From contig NZ_JBHVAL010000004.1 of NCBI RefSeq assembly GCF_042667405.1, forward strand, positions 62,001 through 126,000: DNA of 64,000 bases, given 5' to 3'. The notes beneath the pieces are model-generated. The model had not been told where the DNA came from. It ran no database searches and saw nothing but the letters and a program-made list of their open reading frames with translations. The stretch is from Arthrobacter sp042667405. Its GTDB lineage: Bacteria; Actinomycetota; Actinomycetes; Actinomycetales; Micrococcaceae. Shown piece after piece: positions 27,359 to 35,490 of the stretch. The first letter of the stretch is position 1. Each line of letters starts with the position of its first letter. Position numbers and translations under genes: made by a program.

Positions 27359-28174
27359 CTATTTGGTGACGTCCGCGCCGAAGTACTTGTCCGAGATTTT
27401 CGCCAGTGTTCCGTCGGCACGGAGGTCTTCCAAAGCCTTGTCCACGGCCTTGGTGAGCTCGGTGGAACCCTTGCGGAAGACCAGCGCGCTCTCAGTCTTG
27501 TCCGGCGCTTCCGCGGCAACCTTCAGGCCGGAATCGGGAGTCGTCTTGGCGTAGTCCAGGTAGGTGAGTTTGTCGTTCACCGTGGCATCCACCCGGCCTT
27601 GCTGAACCAAGGTTGCGGACTGGGCCCAGCCTTCAACGGCCTGGACATTGGCGCCTGCCTCGACGGCCATCTTGTAGAAGTTGCTGGTGAGGGACTGTGC
27701 GGTGGTCTTGCCCTTGAGGTCGGCGAAGCTGTTGATGCTGGAGTTGTCCGACTTGGTGACCACTACGCCCGTGGAGATCGTGTAGGGGGTGGAGAAATCG
27801 TACTTGGCCTTGCGCTCATCGTTGATGGAGATCTGGTTGGCGATCGTGTCGAAGCGCTTGGAATCGAGGCCAGCGAAGATGCCGTCGAACTGGGTTTCCT
27901 GGAAGGTTGCCTTGACGCCGAGCTTCTCGGCGACAGCCTTGGCGATTTCGACATCGAATCCCGTGAGGTCGCCGGCGCCCTCGGCATGGAAGCTGAACGG
28001 GCGGTAGGTGCCTTCAGTGGCGATGACCAGTTCGCCCTTGGACTTCACATCGGAAAGGGAGGTGTCCCCGCCTGACTGTGCCGGTGTTGATCCTCCGCCG
28101 CAGGCCGAAAGGGCAAGGGCAGCGGAAGCCAAGGTGGCGGCAAGGATGGAACGACGGGTGCGGAGGCTGTTCAT
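27359..28174 (-). CDS. Amino acid ABC transporter substrate-binding lipoprotein, probably cystine
   Basis: The 271-residue protein is a lipoprotein (lipobox LSAC, lipidated C25) with a type 2 periplasmic-binding fold. The segments RFDTIANQISINDERKAKYD and FSTPYTIS closely follow the FliY/TcyJ cystine-binding pattern, so L-cystine is the favoured ligand. It is the first gene of the importer operon; TAAGAT sits 6 bases before its ATG, suggesting a near-leaderless message. Confidence 0.88.
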   Translation of the reverse strand: MNSLRTRRSILAATLASAALALSACGGGSTPAQSGGDTSLSDVKSKGELVIATEGTYRPFSFHAEGAGDLTGFDVEIAKAVAEKLGVKATFQETQFDGIFAGLDSKRFDTIANQISINDERKAKYDFSTPYTISTGVVVTKSDNSSINSFADLKGKTTAQSLTSNFYKMAVEAGANVQAVEGWAQSATLVQQGRVDATVNDKLTYLDYAKTTPDSGLKVAAEAPDKTESALVFRKGSTELTKAVDKALEDLRADGTLAKISDKYFGADVTK

Positions 28175-28180
28175 GGAGCC

Positions 28181-28186
28181 ATCTTA
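28181..28186 (-). promoter_or_regulatory. Putative -10 box of the cystine-type ABC operon
   Basis: TAAGAT on the minus strand lies 6 bases before the ATG of the binding-protein gene, and no Shine-Dalgarno sequence is present between them. The -35 is not clear. Confidence 0.42.
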
Positions 28187-28320
28187 GTCACCGGAGGGGA
28201 ACGGTTCTGCGGTGGACACCGGTACGGGGTAAAACCGGCGTTAAAAAGGCTGAGTGGGGGCGGTCCCCAACAGCCCGCCACCACTCATCCCCCCAATTGT
28301 GCTCACATGGGCGCCACATC

Positions 28321-28349
28321 CACCGGAAACCCGTTCTCTGATTCCGGTG
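28321..28349 (-). terminator. Hairpin downstream of the HTH/membrane protein pair
   Basis: CACCGGAA (28321-28328) pairs perfectly with TTCCGGTG (28342-28349). It lies 64 bases after the stop of the membrane protein gene on the minus strand. No clear T-run follows, so termination efficiency is uncertain. Nothing else was recognised in 28187-28412. Confidence 0.45.
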
Positions 28350-28412
28350 TCAGGCTGCTGCCGCATTCACACATTCATGATTGTGCCACGATCTAATGGT
28401 TTTGTGAAAGTC

Positions 28413-29120
28413 TTACGTCGAGAGACGTTGTTTACGACGCGCGAAGGCTTTAGAAAACCAGATGCCGGCCAATCCGATGCACGTAAACAGGGCTGCCGAG
28501 TAGTTGATCAGCACCCGCAACCACGCCTCCGAAAAGGGGATCAGCGGGAAGAACTGGGACAGCAAAAGGAGCGACAAACCCAGCAGCAGCAAGCCCGAAG
28601 CCACGCGCAGCAGCATCGGGGCCTGGCTCACCACCGTGCGCCAAATGGCCGGTAGCAGGCAGGCGGCGACGAACCCCGGATAGAAGCGGCCCATGAACGC
28701 GTAGGCCTCAAGGGAGGGTCCCCACACCAGGCCGCTCATCCCGGCCGACGAACCCCGGGTGTCCGTGAGCAGGAAAAAGTAGATGGTCAGCGCGCCCACT
28801 ATCGCTGCAACGGTGATGCCAATGGGGCCACGGATGGCCCGCAAAGCAGACTCCGACCCGAAAGCCGTGGCGATCTTGATGCCCATGAAGAAGAACGTGG
28901 CATACAGCAGGAAGCGCAGAATCAGGTTGCCGATGTTCATCCCGCCCAACCAACCATCAATAACCAGGTAGGGAGCTTCGATACTGATGAAGATACTGAG
29001 TGAGATCAACGAAAAAATGTAGAACACCACGCGGTTTTCCCCGCGCAGCGCGCTGGGTATCCGTGCGACAGTGATCGCAAGGCAAACTACCAGCGTGACC
29101 CAGGGCAGGACAGCCGTCAT
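28413..29120 (-). CDS. Polytopic membrane protein coupled to HTH gene
   Basis: The 235-residue protein has about seven hydrophobic segments and a basic C-terminus (FARRKQRLST). The layout faintly recalls the MAB_1171c-type membrane proteins paired with small regulators, but I cannot assign it. The ATG overlaps the stop of the HTH gene (ATGA), so the two are translated together. The arrangement suggests a membrane sensor or output linked to the regulator, which is inference. Confidence 0.75.
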   Translation of the reverse strand: MTAVLPWVTLVVCLAITVARIPSALRGENRVVFYIFSLISLSIFISIEAPYLVIDGWLGGMNIGNLILRFLLYATFFFMGIKIATAFGSESALRAIRGPIGITVAAIVGALTIYFFLLTDTRGSSAGMSGLVWGPSLEAYAFMGRFYPGFVAACLLPAIWRTVVSQAPMLLRVASGLLLLGLSLLLLSQFFPLIPFSEAWLRVLINYSAALFTCIGLAGIWFSKAFARRKQRLST

Positions 29121-29839
29121 CCGAGGTTCTCCCAAATTCTTTCAGTACGTTCATGGTCTTGTTCTTGTCGTCGAAGAGTCTTTCCCAACGCCAAAAGCCG
29201 TTCACCGGCAAGGGTCACCAGTGCACTTTGGCTCATCCGGTCCAAAGCTTCGCGGCGGGCATTCGGTGCCCACCCGGCTTCGGCCTCCGTGATCAGCCCA
29301 CCTGCCACCAGGCCGCCCGCCGGGCCGACGCCGGCCGCCCGCGAGGTGGCGATCGCCAGTTCCGGTGGAAGCCGGTTGGCTGTCAGGTGGGCCGAGAAGT
29401 TCTGGGGCGCGATGCCCGTGGTGCCGCTGACCCGGTGCCGCAACTCGCCGTCGTCGATCGCGTCCACCCAGTTGCGCACCGACGTAGGGTGCGGCGGCTC
29501 CGAAAGGGGAGCGGCGGGGCCAGTCCCGGGCTCGCTGCGCTCGACCACCGCGCGCAACAGGTCGATGGTTGCAACCTGGCTCACCAGCTCGCAGGGGGTG
29601 GGTGGGATGGGGTCACCGCGCAGATCGGCGTACAGGTCAAAGGTGGACAGCGCCTGCACCGGGTTGATGTTGAAGCCCCGACTGATGCTGACCAGCGTGG
29701 ATTCGGCCACCTTGCCGCGGACCAGTTGCTGGGCCAAGGTAGTCCTCTTGATGCCGGCGATCCTGCAGACGTCCGCCGTGCTGGCATCGGGCGCAACGCC
29801 ATGAAGCCAGCGCTGGAACGCCTTGGACTGTAAGGGCAT
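29117..29839 (-). CDS. Helix-turn-helix protein coupled to membrane protein
   Basis: The 240-residue protein starts at MPLQSKAFQRWLHGV. An N-terminal HTH (about 17-45; TADVCRIAGIKRTTLAQQL) is followed by a helical region, with the second half containing NFSAHLTANRLPPELAIA, which looks like a second degenerate HTH. No metal-binding or peptidase motif (such as HExxH) is visible, so it is not an ImmA-type toxin regulator. It lies divergent from the ABC-F leader across about 100 bases. Confidence 0.72.
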   Translation of the reverse strand: MPLQSKAFQRWLHGVAPDASTADVCRIAGIKRTTLAQQLVRGKVAESTLVSISRGFNINPVQALSTFDLYADLRGDPIPPTPCELVSQVATIDLLRAVVERSEPGTGPAAPLSEPPHPTSVRNWVDAIDDGELRHRVSGTTGIAPQNFSAHLTANRLPPELAIATSRAAGVGPAGGLVAGGLITEAEAGWAPNARREALDRMSQSALVTLAGERLLALGKTLRRQEQDHERTERIWENLG

Positions 29840-29903
29840 GTGGAACTCTCTGTGATGTGACGCGCGGCAAACCAGCAGATGCGGTAAGTGGGAGTACAGA
29901 TCG

Positions 29904-29936
29904 ATTTTACGCCGTCGCCACATTGAATTATGCTTG
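29904..29936. promoter_or_regulatory. Divergent promoter region of HTH gene and ABC-F leader
   Basis: On the minus strand TAAAAT (29904-29909) is a good -10 for the HTH gene. On the plus strand TTGAAT (29924-29929) or TATGCT (29929-29934) could be a -10. The former would place the transcript start at the leader ATG (29937), the latter inside the hairpin. Neither plus-strand -35 is convincing. Confidence 0.4.
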
Positions 29937-30044
29937 ATGATTGAACCCGCTGGTCCGTACACCCCCCAAGTCCGGACCGGCGGGTTTTTCCATGCCCGCG
30001 GGAATCGCGGCCGGATGATCTGCGTTCCCATTGCTGGAGGATAG
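29937..30044 (+). CDS. Putative 35-aa leader peptide upstream of the ABC-F gene
   Basis: An uninterrupted frame starts ATG ATT GAA CCC and ends with TAG five bases before the ABC-F ATG. The product begins MIEPAGPYTPQVRTGG and ends VPIAGG. The frame runs through the whole terminator-like hairpin (29944-29989), so a translating or stalled ribosome would cover its 5' arm. This is the layout of ribosome-mediated attenuators that control ABC-F resistance genes. Expression of the peptide is not shown; it is inferred from position and frame. Confidence 0.5.
   Translation: MIEPAGPYTPQVRTGGFFHARGNRGRMICVPIAGG
29944..29989 (+). terminator. Attenuator-like terminator hairpin before the ABC-F gene
   Basis: AACCCGCTGGTCCG (29944-29957) pairs over 14 bases with CGGACCGGCGGGTT (29973-29986), with a single G-U pair, followed by a run of T. 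There is no plus-strand gene upstream for 6 kb, so it is not needed to end another transcript. It lies in the untranslated leader, which makes attenuation the likely role. Confidence 0.8.
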
Positions 30045-30048
30045 ACAA

Positions 30049-31710
30049 ATGACTGCAACCTTGGTGGCCAAGGAACTTGCCGGTGGTCACGGCCACCGCA
30101 CACTCTTTTCCAAGCTTTCCCTCACAGTGGCGCCCGGCGACGTAGTGGGCGTGGTGGGGGCCAACGGCGCCGGCAAATCAACGCTGCTTCGTATCCTGGC
30201 CGGCGTGGACCAGCCCCAGGAAGGCAGCCTCAGCCTGGCACCCTCGGATGCCTTTGTGGGATGGCTGCCGCAGGAACACGAGCGCACGCAAGGTGAGTCC
30301 ATCGCGGGCTACATTGCGCGCCGCACCGGTTGCGCCCGGGCCACGTCGGAGATGGAAACCACCGCCGAAGCGCTCGGTTCGGGGGCTCCCGGCGCAGATG
30401 ATGCGTACTCCCTTGCCTTCGACCGTTGGATGGCCTCCGGTGCTGCCGACCTGGAAGACCGCATTCCCGCTGTACTGGCGGACCTCGGGCTCGACGTCGG
30501 AGCCGACGCCCTGATGACCGGCCTCTCCGGCGGGCAGGCGGCCCGCGTGGCGCTGGCCGCGCTGCTGCTGAGCCGCTTCGACGTGGTGCTCCTGGACGAA
30601 CCCACCAACGATCTCGACCTCGACGGACTGGCACGCTTTGAAGCCTTCGTTCAGGGTTTGCGTGGGGGAGTGGTCCTGGTGTCCCACGACCGCGAATTCC
30701 TGGCCCGCTGTGTCACCACCGTTGTGGAACTGGACCTGGCCCAAAACTCGGTGGCAGTCTACGACGGCGGCTACGAATCCTTCCTCGAAGAGCGCGCCGT
30801 CGCCAAGCGGCACGCCCGTGAGCGCTACGAGGAATACGCCAACACCAAGGCCGACCTCGTCTCCCGCGCCCGCACCCAGCGTGAGTGGAGCTCCCAGGGC
30901 GTCCGGAACGCCATGAAGAAAAACCCGGACAATGACAAGATCCGTCGCGCCGCCAGTACTGAATCCTCCGAGAAACAGGCGCAGAAGGTCCGCCAGATGG
31001 AGTCCCGTATCGCCCGGCTCACCGAGGTGGAAGAGCCCCGCAAGGAGTGGCAGCTCCAGTTCAGCATCGGCCAGGCACCCCGCTCAAGTGCCGTCGTCGC
31101 AACCCTGCGTGACGTCGTCGCCCGGCAAGGCGACTTCACGCTGGGGCCGGTCAACCTCCAACTCAACGGCGGGGAACGGATCGGCATCACCGGACCGAAC
31201 GGCGCGGGCAAGTCCACGCTGCTGCGCCTGCTGCTGGGGACACAACAACCGGACGACGGCGAGGCCTCCATGGGAGCTTCGGTCGCCATCGGCGAAATCG
31301 ACCAGGCACGTGGACTGCTCGACGGCGGCCGGCAGCTCGGTGACGCCGTGGAAGCTGTGCTGGCGGACTGGAACAGCGCGGACGTCCGCACCCTGCTGGC
31401 CAAGTTCGGACTCAAGGCGGACCACACCTCCCGCACCGTGGACTCGCTGTCCCCGGGTGAGCGGACCCGTGCTGCGCTCGCCTTGCTGCAAGCCCGCGGC
31501 GTGAACCTCCTCGTCCTGGATGAACCCACCAACCACTTGGACCTGCCCGCGATCGAACAGCTCGAAGAGGCGTTGGAGAGCTACGAAGGCGCGCTCCTGC
31601 TGGTTACCCACGACCGCCGGCTGCTGGAAAACGTTCGACTCGATTCGCGGTGGCACCTGGACAACGGACAAGTCCGGGAACTCCACCACACCACAAACCA
31701 GGAGAAGTAA
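30049..31710 (+). CDS. ABC-F family ATPase (antibiotic-resistance-like or translation factor)
   Basis: The 553-residue soluble protein has two ABC cassettes and no membrane domain. ABC1 has Walker A GANGAGKS (37-44), signature LSGGQAAR and LLDEPTNDLDLDG. A basic interdomain linker follows (about 240-330). ABC2 has GPNGAGKS (about 382-389), LSPGERTRAAL and LVLDEPTNHLDLPA. ABC-F proteins bind the ribosomal E site and some eject antibiotics. The attenuator-like leader favours a drug-inducible protection protein, but the drug class cannot be read. The ATG follows CTGGAGG at 8 bases; the exporter gene begins 4 bases after its stop. Confidence 0.92.
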   Translation: MTATLVAKELAGGHGHRTLFSKLSLTVAPGDVVGVVGANGAGKSTLLRILAGVDQPQEGSLSLAPSDAFVGWLPQEHERTQGESIAGYIARRTGCARATSEMETTAEALGSGAPGADDAYSLAFDRWMASGAADLEDRIPAVLADLGLDVGADALMTGLSGGQAARVALAALLLSRFDVVLLDEPTNDLDLDGLARFEAFVQGLRGGVVLVSHDREFLARCVTTVVELDLAQNSVAVYDGGYESFLEERAVAKRHARERYEEYANTKADLVSRARTQREWSSQGVRNAMKKNPDNDKIRRAASTESSEKQAQKVRQMESRIARLTEVEEPRKEWQLQFSIGQAPRSSAVVATLRDVVARQGDFTLGPVNLQLNGGERIGITGPNGAGKSTLLRLLLGTQQPDDGEASMGASVAIGEIDQARGLLDGGRQLGDAVEAVLADWNSADVRTLLAKFGLKADHTSRTVDSLSPGERTRAALALLQARGVNLLVLDEPTNHLDLPAIEQLEEALESYEGALLLVTHDRRLLENVRLDSRWHLDNGQVRELHHTTNQEK

Positions 31711-31713
31711 CGC

Positions 31714-33627
31714 ATGAGCATGGACGGCGTGGCCTGGAGCTCGCTCTACAAAATCACCCGGGCGCAGAGCGGCTCCAAGCCGTTCTCCAAGGAAACCCTG
31801 AAGAGAGTCCTGGCTTTCGCGGCCCCGCACAAGGGCAAGCTCATTGCCTTTGTGATCGCGTCCATCGCCGGGGCCGTACTGGCCGTGGCCACGCCGGTGC
31901 TGGCCGGCCAGGTTGTAGACGCCATCATCGCCAATGCAGGTGTGGGAACCGTGGTCTGGTTGGCCGTGCTCATCGCGATTGTTGCTGTTGGTGAGGCAGG
32001 AGTGGGACTGCTGACACGCTGGCTCTCCTCCACGATCGGCGAGGGTGTCATCGTGGACCTCCGCACCCGGGTGTTCGACCACGTGCAGCGCATGCCCATC
32101 GCGTTCTTCACCCGGACACGGACCGGTGCCTTGGTGAGCCGTTTGAACAACGACGTCATCGGTGCCCAGTCCGCCTTTGCGGGAACCCTGTCCGGGGTGG
32201 TCAGCAATGTGGTGGCTTTGGCGTTGACCCTTGCCGTGATGCTCAATACTTCCTGGCTGGTCACCGTCCTCGCCATGGTGCTGCTGCCTATCTTCCTGAT
32301 CCCGGCACGGCGCATGGGTTCAAAACTGGCCGATCTCCGACGCGAGGCAGCCGCCCACAACGCAGCCATGGGTACCCAGATGACGGAGCGCTTCTCCGCA
32401 CCCGGTGCCACCTTGGTGAAGCTTTTTGGCCGGCCGGACGAGGAATCGCGCGAGTTCGCTGCCCGGGCCGGACGCGTACGGGACATTGGTATCCGGACCG
32501 CCATGCTTCAGTTCACGTTTGTCACGGCTTTGACCTTGGTTTCGGCGTTGGCATTGGCTCTTGTGTACGGCCTCGGTGGTTGGTTGGCCCTCAGCGGCCA
32601 GCTCGCTCCGGGCGACGTTGTGGTCCTGGCGCTCCTGTTGACCCGCCTCTACGCCCCTTTGACGGCACTCTCCAACGCCCGGGTGGAGATCATGAGCGCG
32701 CTGGTCAGCTTCGAGCGCGTTTTCGAGATCCTGGACCTGAAGCCACTCATCACGCAGAAGCCGGACGCCGTCGAGGTTGCTCCCGGCCCGGTTGCGGTGG
32801 AGTTTGACGATGTCCGCTTCTCCTACCCGTCGGCGGACAAGGTGTCCTTGGCATCCTTGGAGGAAGTGTCCACCCTGGACACCCGCGGGGGCGAGGAAGT
32901 GCTGCACGGGATCAGCTTCCGGGTTGAACCGGGCCAGACTGTGGCGTTGGTAGGTTCCTCCGGTGCCGGAAAGTCGACCATCGCCCAGTTGTTGTCCCGC
33001 CTGTACGACGTCGATTCCGGAGCCGTGCGCTTCGGCGGCCACGGACCGAAAACGGGCACCGACGTCCGGGACATCACCTTCGATTCGCTGCGTGACACGC
33101 TGGGCATGGTGACCCAGGATGGCCACCTCTTCCACGAAACGATCGCCTCGAACCTGCGCCTCGCCCGGCCGGATGCCACCGACGAGGACATGTGGGACGT
33201 GCTCCGGCGTGCGCGGCTGGAGCCCATGATCCGGTCATTGCCCGATGGTTTGGAGACCGTGGTGGGGGAGCGCGGCTACCGGCTCTCCGGTGGCGAGCGC
33301 CAACGGCTTACCATTGCCCGTTTGCTGATCAAGCAGCCCCGCGTCGTGATCCTGGACGAGGCTACGGCAGCGCTTGATTCCACCAACGAAGCTGCCGTTC
33401 AGGCGGCCTTGGGCGAGGCGCTCGAGGGGCGTACCGCCGTCGTGATTGCGCACCGCTTGTCCACCATCCGTGCCGCGGACGCGATCCTGGTGGTGGAGGA
33501 TGGCAGGATCGTCGAGCGCGGCACCCACAGCGGGTTGCTCGCGGCGGACGGCCGTTACTCTGAGCTGTACCGGACCCAGTTCGCGGAGGCTACGGCAGTG
33601 GCCCAGGAAGCGGTCCCGGAGCTGTAG
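31714..33627 (+). CDS. ABC exporter, fused permease and ATPase
   Basis: The 637-residue type IV (MsbA-like) half-transporter has about six transmembrane helices in residues 30-330, then a nucleotide-binding domain: Walker A GSSGAGKS (about 414-421), Q-loop VTQDGHLFHETI, signature LSGGERQR (about 523) and Walker B VVILDEATAALDS. It presumably works as a homodimer. It follows the ABC-F gene with GGAGAAG upstream of the ATG, so the two should be co-expressed. That suggests joint protection and efflux, which is inference. Confidence 0.9.
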   Translation: MSMDGVAWSSLYKITRAQSGSKPFSKETLKRVLAFAAPHKGKLIAFVIASIAGAVLAVATPVLAGQVVDAIIANAGVGTVVWLAVLIAIVAVGEAGVGLLTRWLSSTIGEGVIVDLRTRVFDHVQRMPIAFFTRTRTGALVSRLNNDVIGAQSAFAGTLSGVVSNVVALALTLAVMLNTSWLVTVLAMVLLPIFLIPARRMGSKLADLRREAAAHNAAMGTQMTERFSAPGATLVKLFGRPDEESREFAARAGRVRDIGIRTAMLQFTFVTALTLVSALALALVYGLGGWLALSGQLAPGDVVVLALLLTRLYAPLTALSNARVEIMSALVSFERVFEILDLKPLITQKPDAVEVAPGPVAVEFDDVRFSYPSADKVSLASLEEVSTLDTRGGEEVLHGISFRVEPGQTVALVGSSGAGKSTIAQLLSRLYDVDSGAVRFGGHGPKTGTDVRDITFDSLRDTLGMVTQDGHLFHETIASNLRLARPDATDEDMWDVLRRARLEPMIRSLPDGLETVVGERGYRLSGGERQRLTIARLLIKQPRVVILDEATAALDSTNEAAVQAALGEALEGRTAVVIAHRLSTIRAADAILVVEDGRIVERGTHSGLLAADGRYSELYRTQFAEATAVAQEAVPEL

Positions 33628-33637
33628 ACCCAACTGG

Positions 33638-33685
33638 GTAACAGCAAACGTTCCACTGGCACCTCAGTGGAGCGTTTGCTGTTAC
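33638..33685. terminator. Long bidirectional terminator between ABC exporter and NUDIX gene
   Basis: A 21-bp near-perfect stem (one G-U pair) runs from GTAACAGCAAACG... to ...CGTTTGCTGTTAC around a 6-base loop, and lies exactly between two convergent genes. It begins 10 bases after one stop and its last base abuts the other gene's stop codon. Confidence 0.88.
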
Positions 33686-34084
33686 TTACTTGGGTGCTGC
33701 GAGGGCGGGCAGGACGTGGTCCGTCAGGAGCGGGGCCAAATCTGCGGGCAGGGGTGCGTCGAGGTCGAGCCAGCGGATTTCGGCTATTTCCGCAGAAGGG
33801 TGCGCCTCCCACGTCCCCGGGGCCGTGAAAACGGTGGCCTCGATGGTGGTCTCGTCCTCGTTGGCGGCGATGGCATGCCAGACGCCCAAGGGTTCCAGAT
33901 CCTCCGGGGCCACCTCGATGCCGACTTCCTCGAAGAGCTCCCGGGACGCCGCCTGGGCAGCTGTTTCTCCGGTCTCGGGCTTTCCGCCGGGGTGCATGAA
34001 CTTCTCCGTGCCGCGTTTTCGGACGGTGAGGAGCTGACCTGCCTGGTTGTAGACGCAGACGGCGCTGACCACGATCACGTTCAT
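33686..34084 (-). CDS. NUDIX hydrolase
   Basis: The 132-residue protein has a complete Nudix box from G34 to I56 (GKPETGE, seven residues, RELFEEVGI). It is predicted to cleave a nucleoside diphosphate linked to another moiety; the substrate is unknown. The ATG follows GAGGAGG and overlaps the stop of the DUF6314 gene (ATGA). A longer in-frame start is rejected because that stretch is the other gene in another frame. Confidence 0.9.
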   Translation of the reverse strand: MNVIVVSAVCVYNQAGQLLTVRKRGTEKFMHPGGKPETGETAAQAASRELFEEVGIEVAPEDLEPLGVWHAIAANEDETTIEATVFTAPGTWEAHPSAEIAEIRWLDLDAPLPADLAPLLTDHVLPALAAPK

Positions 34085-34524
34085 GAATTCCTCCTCAGGT
34101 GCGATTCCAGCAGCAGGTCCTTCGCCGGGCCCCGGACGTCCCAGGTGAAGCTGAACGCGTCCGGCCCCTCCCACAGGTAGTTGACGCGGTAATCGTCCGG
34201 ATCGCACCAGTGTTCGTCCTGGTGGCCCTGCTCCGTGAAACTCATGACATGGAAGGGCCGGCCGTCAGGAAAGAACACGTCCATGGACTCCGGGCTGCTG
34301 CCCGGCCTCAGGCGGTATTCGCGGAAGGCGGGTCCCGAGTGGGTGGGCCAGTGCATGGTTCCGTCTTCGCGGTAGTCCAGCCCGCCGTCGGGGTTCTCTT
34401 GATAGCGCACGACGCCGGTGAAGGAACCTTTGGTGCCCGTGGCGCGGTCCAGGAGTGTCCGCTCCACCACCCAGCTGCCGGCCAGGTAGGCCCGCAGGTC
34501 CGGGGTGGGCTGCTGATGGTTCAA
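34081..34524 (-). CDS. DUF6314-like protein
   Basis: The 147-residue protein has LAGSWVVERTLLDRATG at the start, then FTGVVRYQE and FREYRLRPG, and a DGRPFHVM segment, giving a small beta-barrel-like (lipocalin-like) pattern that fits DUF6314. The start codon is TTG, one base from the 3' end of the tRNA-Arg gene, and its only Shine-Dalgarno-like GAGGG is the tRNA acceptor stem. It is probably coupled to the NUDIX gene. The function is unknown. Confidence 0.75.
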   Translation of the reverse strand: MNHQQPTPDLRAYLAGSWVVERTLLDRATGTKGSFTGVVRYQENPDGGLDYREDGTMHWPTHSGPAFREYRLRPGSSPESMDVFFPDGRPFHVMSFTEQGHQDEHWCDPDDYRVNYLWEGPDAFSFTWDVRGPAKDLLLESHLRRNS

Positions 34525-34525
34525 G

Positions 34526-34598
34526 TGCCCTCGATTGGAATCGAACCAACGACACCGGCTTTAGGAGAGCCGTGCTCTATCCACTGAGCTACGAGGGC
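34526..34598 (-). tRNA. tRNA-Arg (anticodon CCT)
   Basis: A 73-base cloverleaf on the minus strand: acceptor GCCCTCG pairing with CGAGGGC, D-arm GCTC..GAGC, anticodon stem GGCT/AGCC around loop CTCCTAA, T-arm with GGTTCGATTCC. The anticodon CCT reads the rare codon AGG. CCA is not encoded. Confidence 0.96.
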
Positions 34599-34691
34599 CT
34601 GTGTCCGCGGCTTGGAATCCCACTGCTGGAGCTCGAGGGCCCGGACACGACTACAAGCATACAAGCTGCCGGGGCGCTGCCCGAACACCGC

Positions 34692-34697
34692 TAGGCT
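34692..34697 (+). promoter_or_regulatory. Putative -10 box for leaderless DUF998 transcript
   Basis: TAGGCT ends 7 bases before the ATG, and no Shine-Dalgarno sequence is present. Confidence 0.4.
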
Positions 34698-34704
34698 GGC
34701 GGTC

Positions 34705-35490
34705 ATGGAAGGGCATCAGATTGCACCTGCGCAGGCCGGGGGGTTCCTCCCGGACATCCGCAGTACCAGGGCGAACATCGGTGGATGGGCCCAGTTGAGC
34801 GTGGTCCAGTATTTCGTGGCGGAGGCTGCCGTGATCGAGGCCTGGGCCGGTCCTGAGGCCTACAGCAGGGCCACCGGTTTCATCAGCGACCTGGGGGCTG
34901 TTTCCTGCGGCGTGTACGAGGACCGGGCCGTGTGTTCGCCGTTGCACTGGCTGATGAATGCGTCCTTCGTGGTCCAGGGCCTGGCCTTGGTCCTTGGTGC
35001 GCTCTTCCTGACAGCAGGGCTGTTGTGCGTCGCGGCAAGGCCGGGGATCCAGGCGAGGCGTTTCCGCGAGGTTTACGGCAGTGCGGCCCGGGCCAGGGTA
35101 TTGACGGTGCCGTGGATCCTGGCCGTCGCTGTCCGGATCCTGACGGGAGTGGCGGGGCTGGGAACGGTGATTGTTGGCCTGGTGCCGGAAGACGTGGGCT
35201 CACCGTGGCATTTCGCCGGTGCCCTCATGTTCTTCATCGGCGGAGGATTTGCTTTGCTGATGCTGGCCATACTGTGGCTCCGGCAAACTCCCGTCAGCTG
35301 GTTCCTCGCTGCATGCGCGGTGGTCTGCCTGGGCGCGCTGGTGATTGGCGGCGTCACTGGAATGGACGTGCCGCAGCCTGGGACCCTGGAACGCCTCATG
35401 GGCTATCCAGTGACCATAGGCCTGGCAGCCGCGGGCTTGGTGATTGCCCAGCGCGTGCGGACGGAACGCAAGTCGCTCAGGGCCGGTTGA
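34705..35490 (+). CDS. DUF998-type polytopic membrane protein
   Basis: The 261-residue protein has about six transmembrane segments. FISDLGAVSC followed by SPLHWLMNASFVVQG is a pattern seen in DUF998 proteins. I chose the ATG of MEGHQIAPAQAG because a -10-like box sits just before it; an upstream in-frame ATG would overlap the tRNA surroundings. The 3' end overlaps the convergent lipoprotein gene by 14 bases. The role is unknown. Confidence 0.78.
   Translation: MEGHQIAPAQAGGFLPDIRSTRANIGGWAQLSVVQYFVAEAAVIEAWAGPEAYSRATGFISDLGAVSCGVYEDRAVCSPLHWLMNASFVVQGLALVLGALFLTAGLLCVAARPGIQARRFREVYGSAARARVLTVPWILAVAVRILTGVAGLGTVIVGLVPEDVGSPWHFAGALMFFIGGGFALLMLAILWLRQTPVSWFLAACAVVCLGALVIGGVTGMDVPQPGTLERLMGYPVTIGLAAAGLVIAQRVRTERKSLRAG

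Noticed and set aside
28187..28412. Gap before the cystine-type importer searched for a T-box or SAM-type riboswitch
   Set aside because: No T-box sequence or SAM aptamer core was seen; only one hairpin belonging to the upstream gene's end.
34612..34704. Upstream in-frame start for the DUF998 gene
   Set aside because: The extension is not hydrophobic or conserved-looking and lies against the tRNA; the later ATG has a -10-like box just before it.
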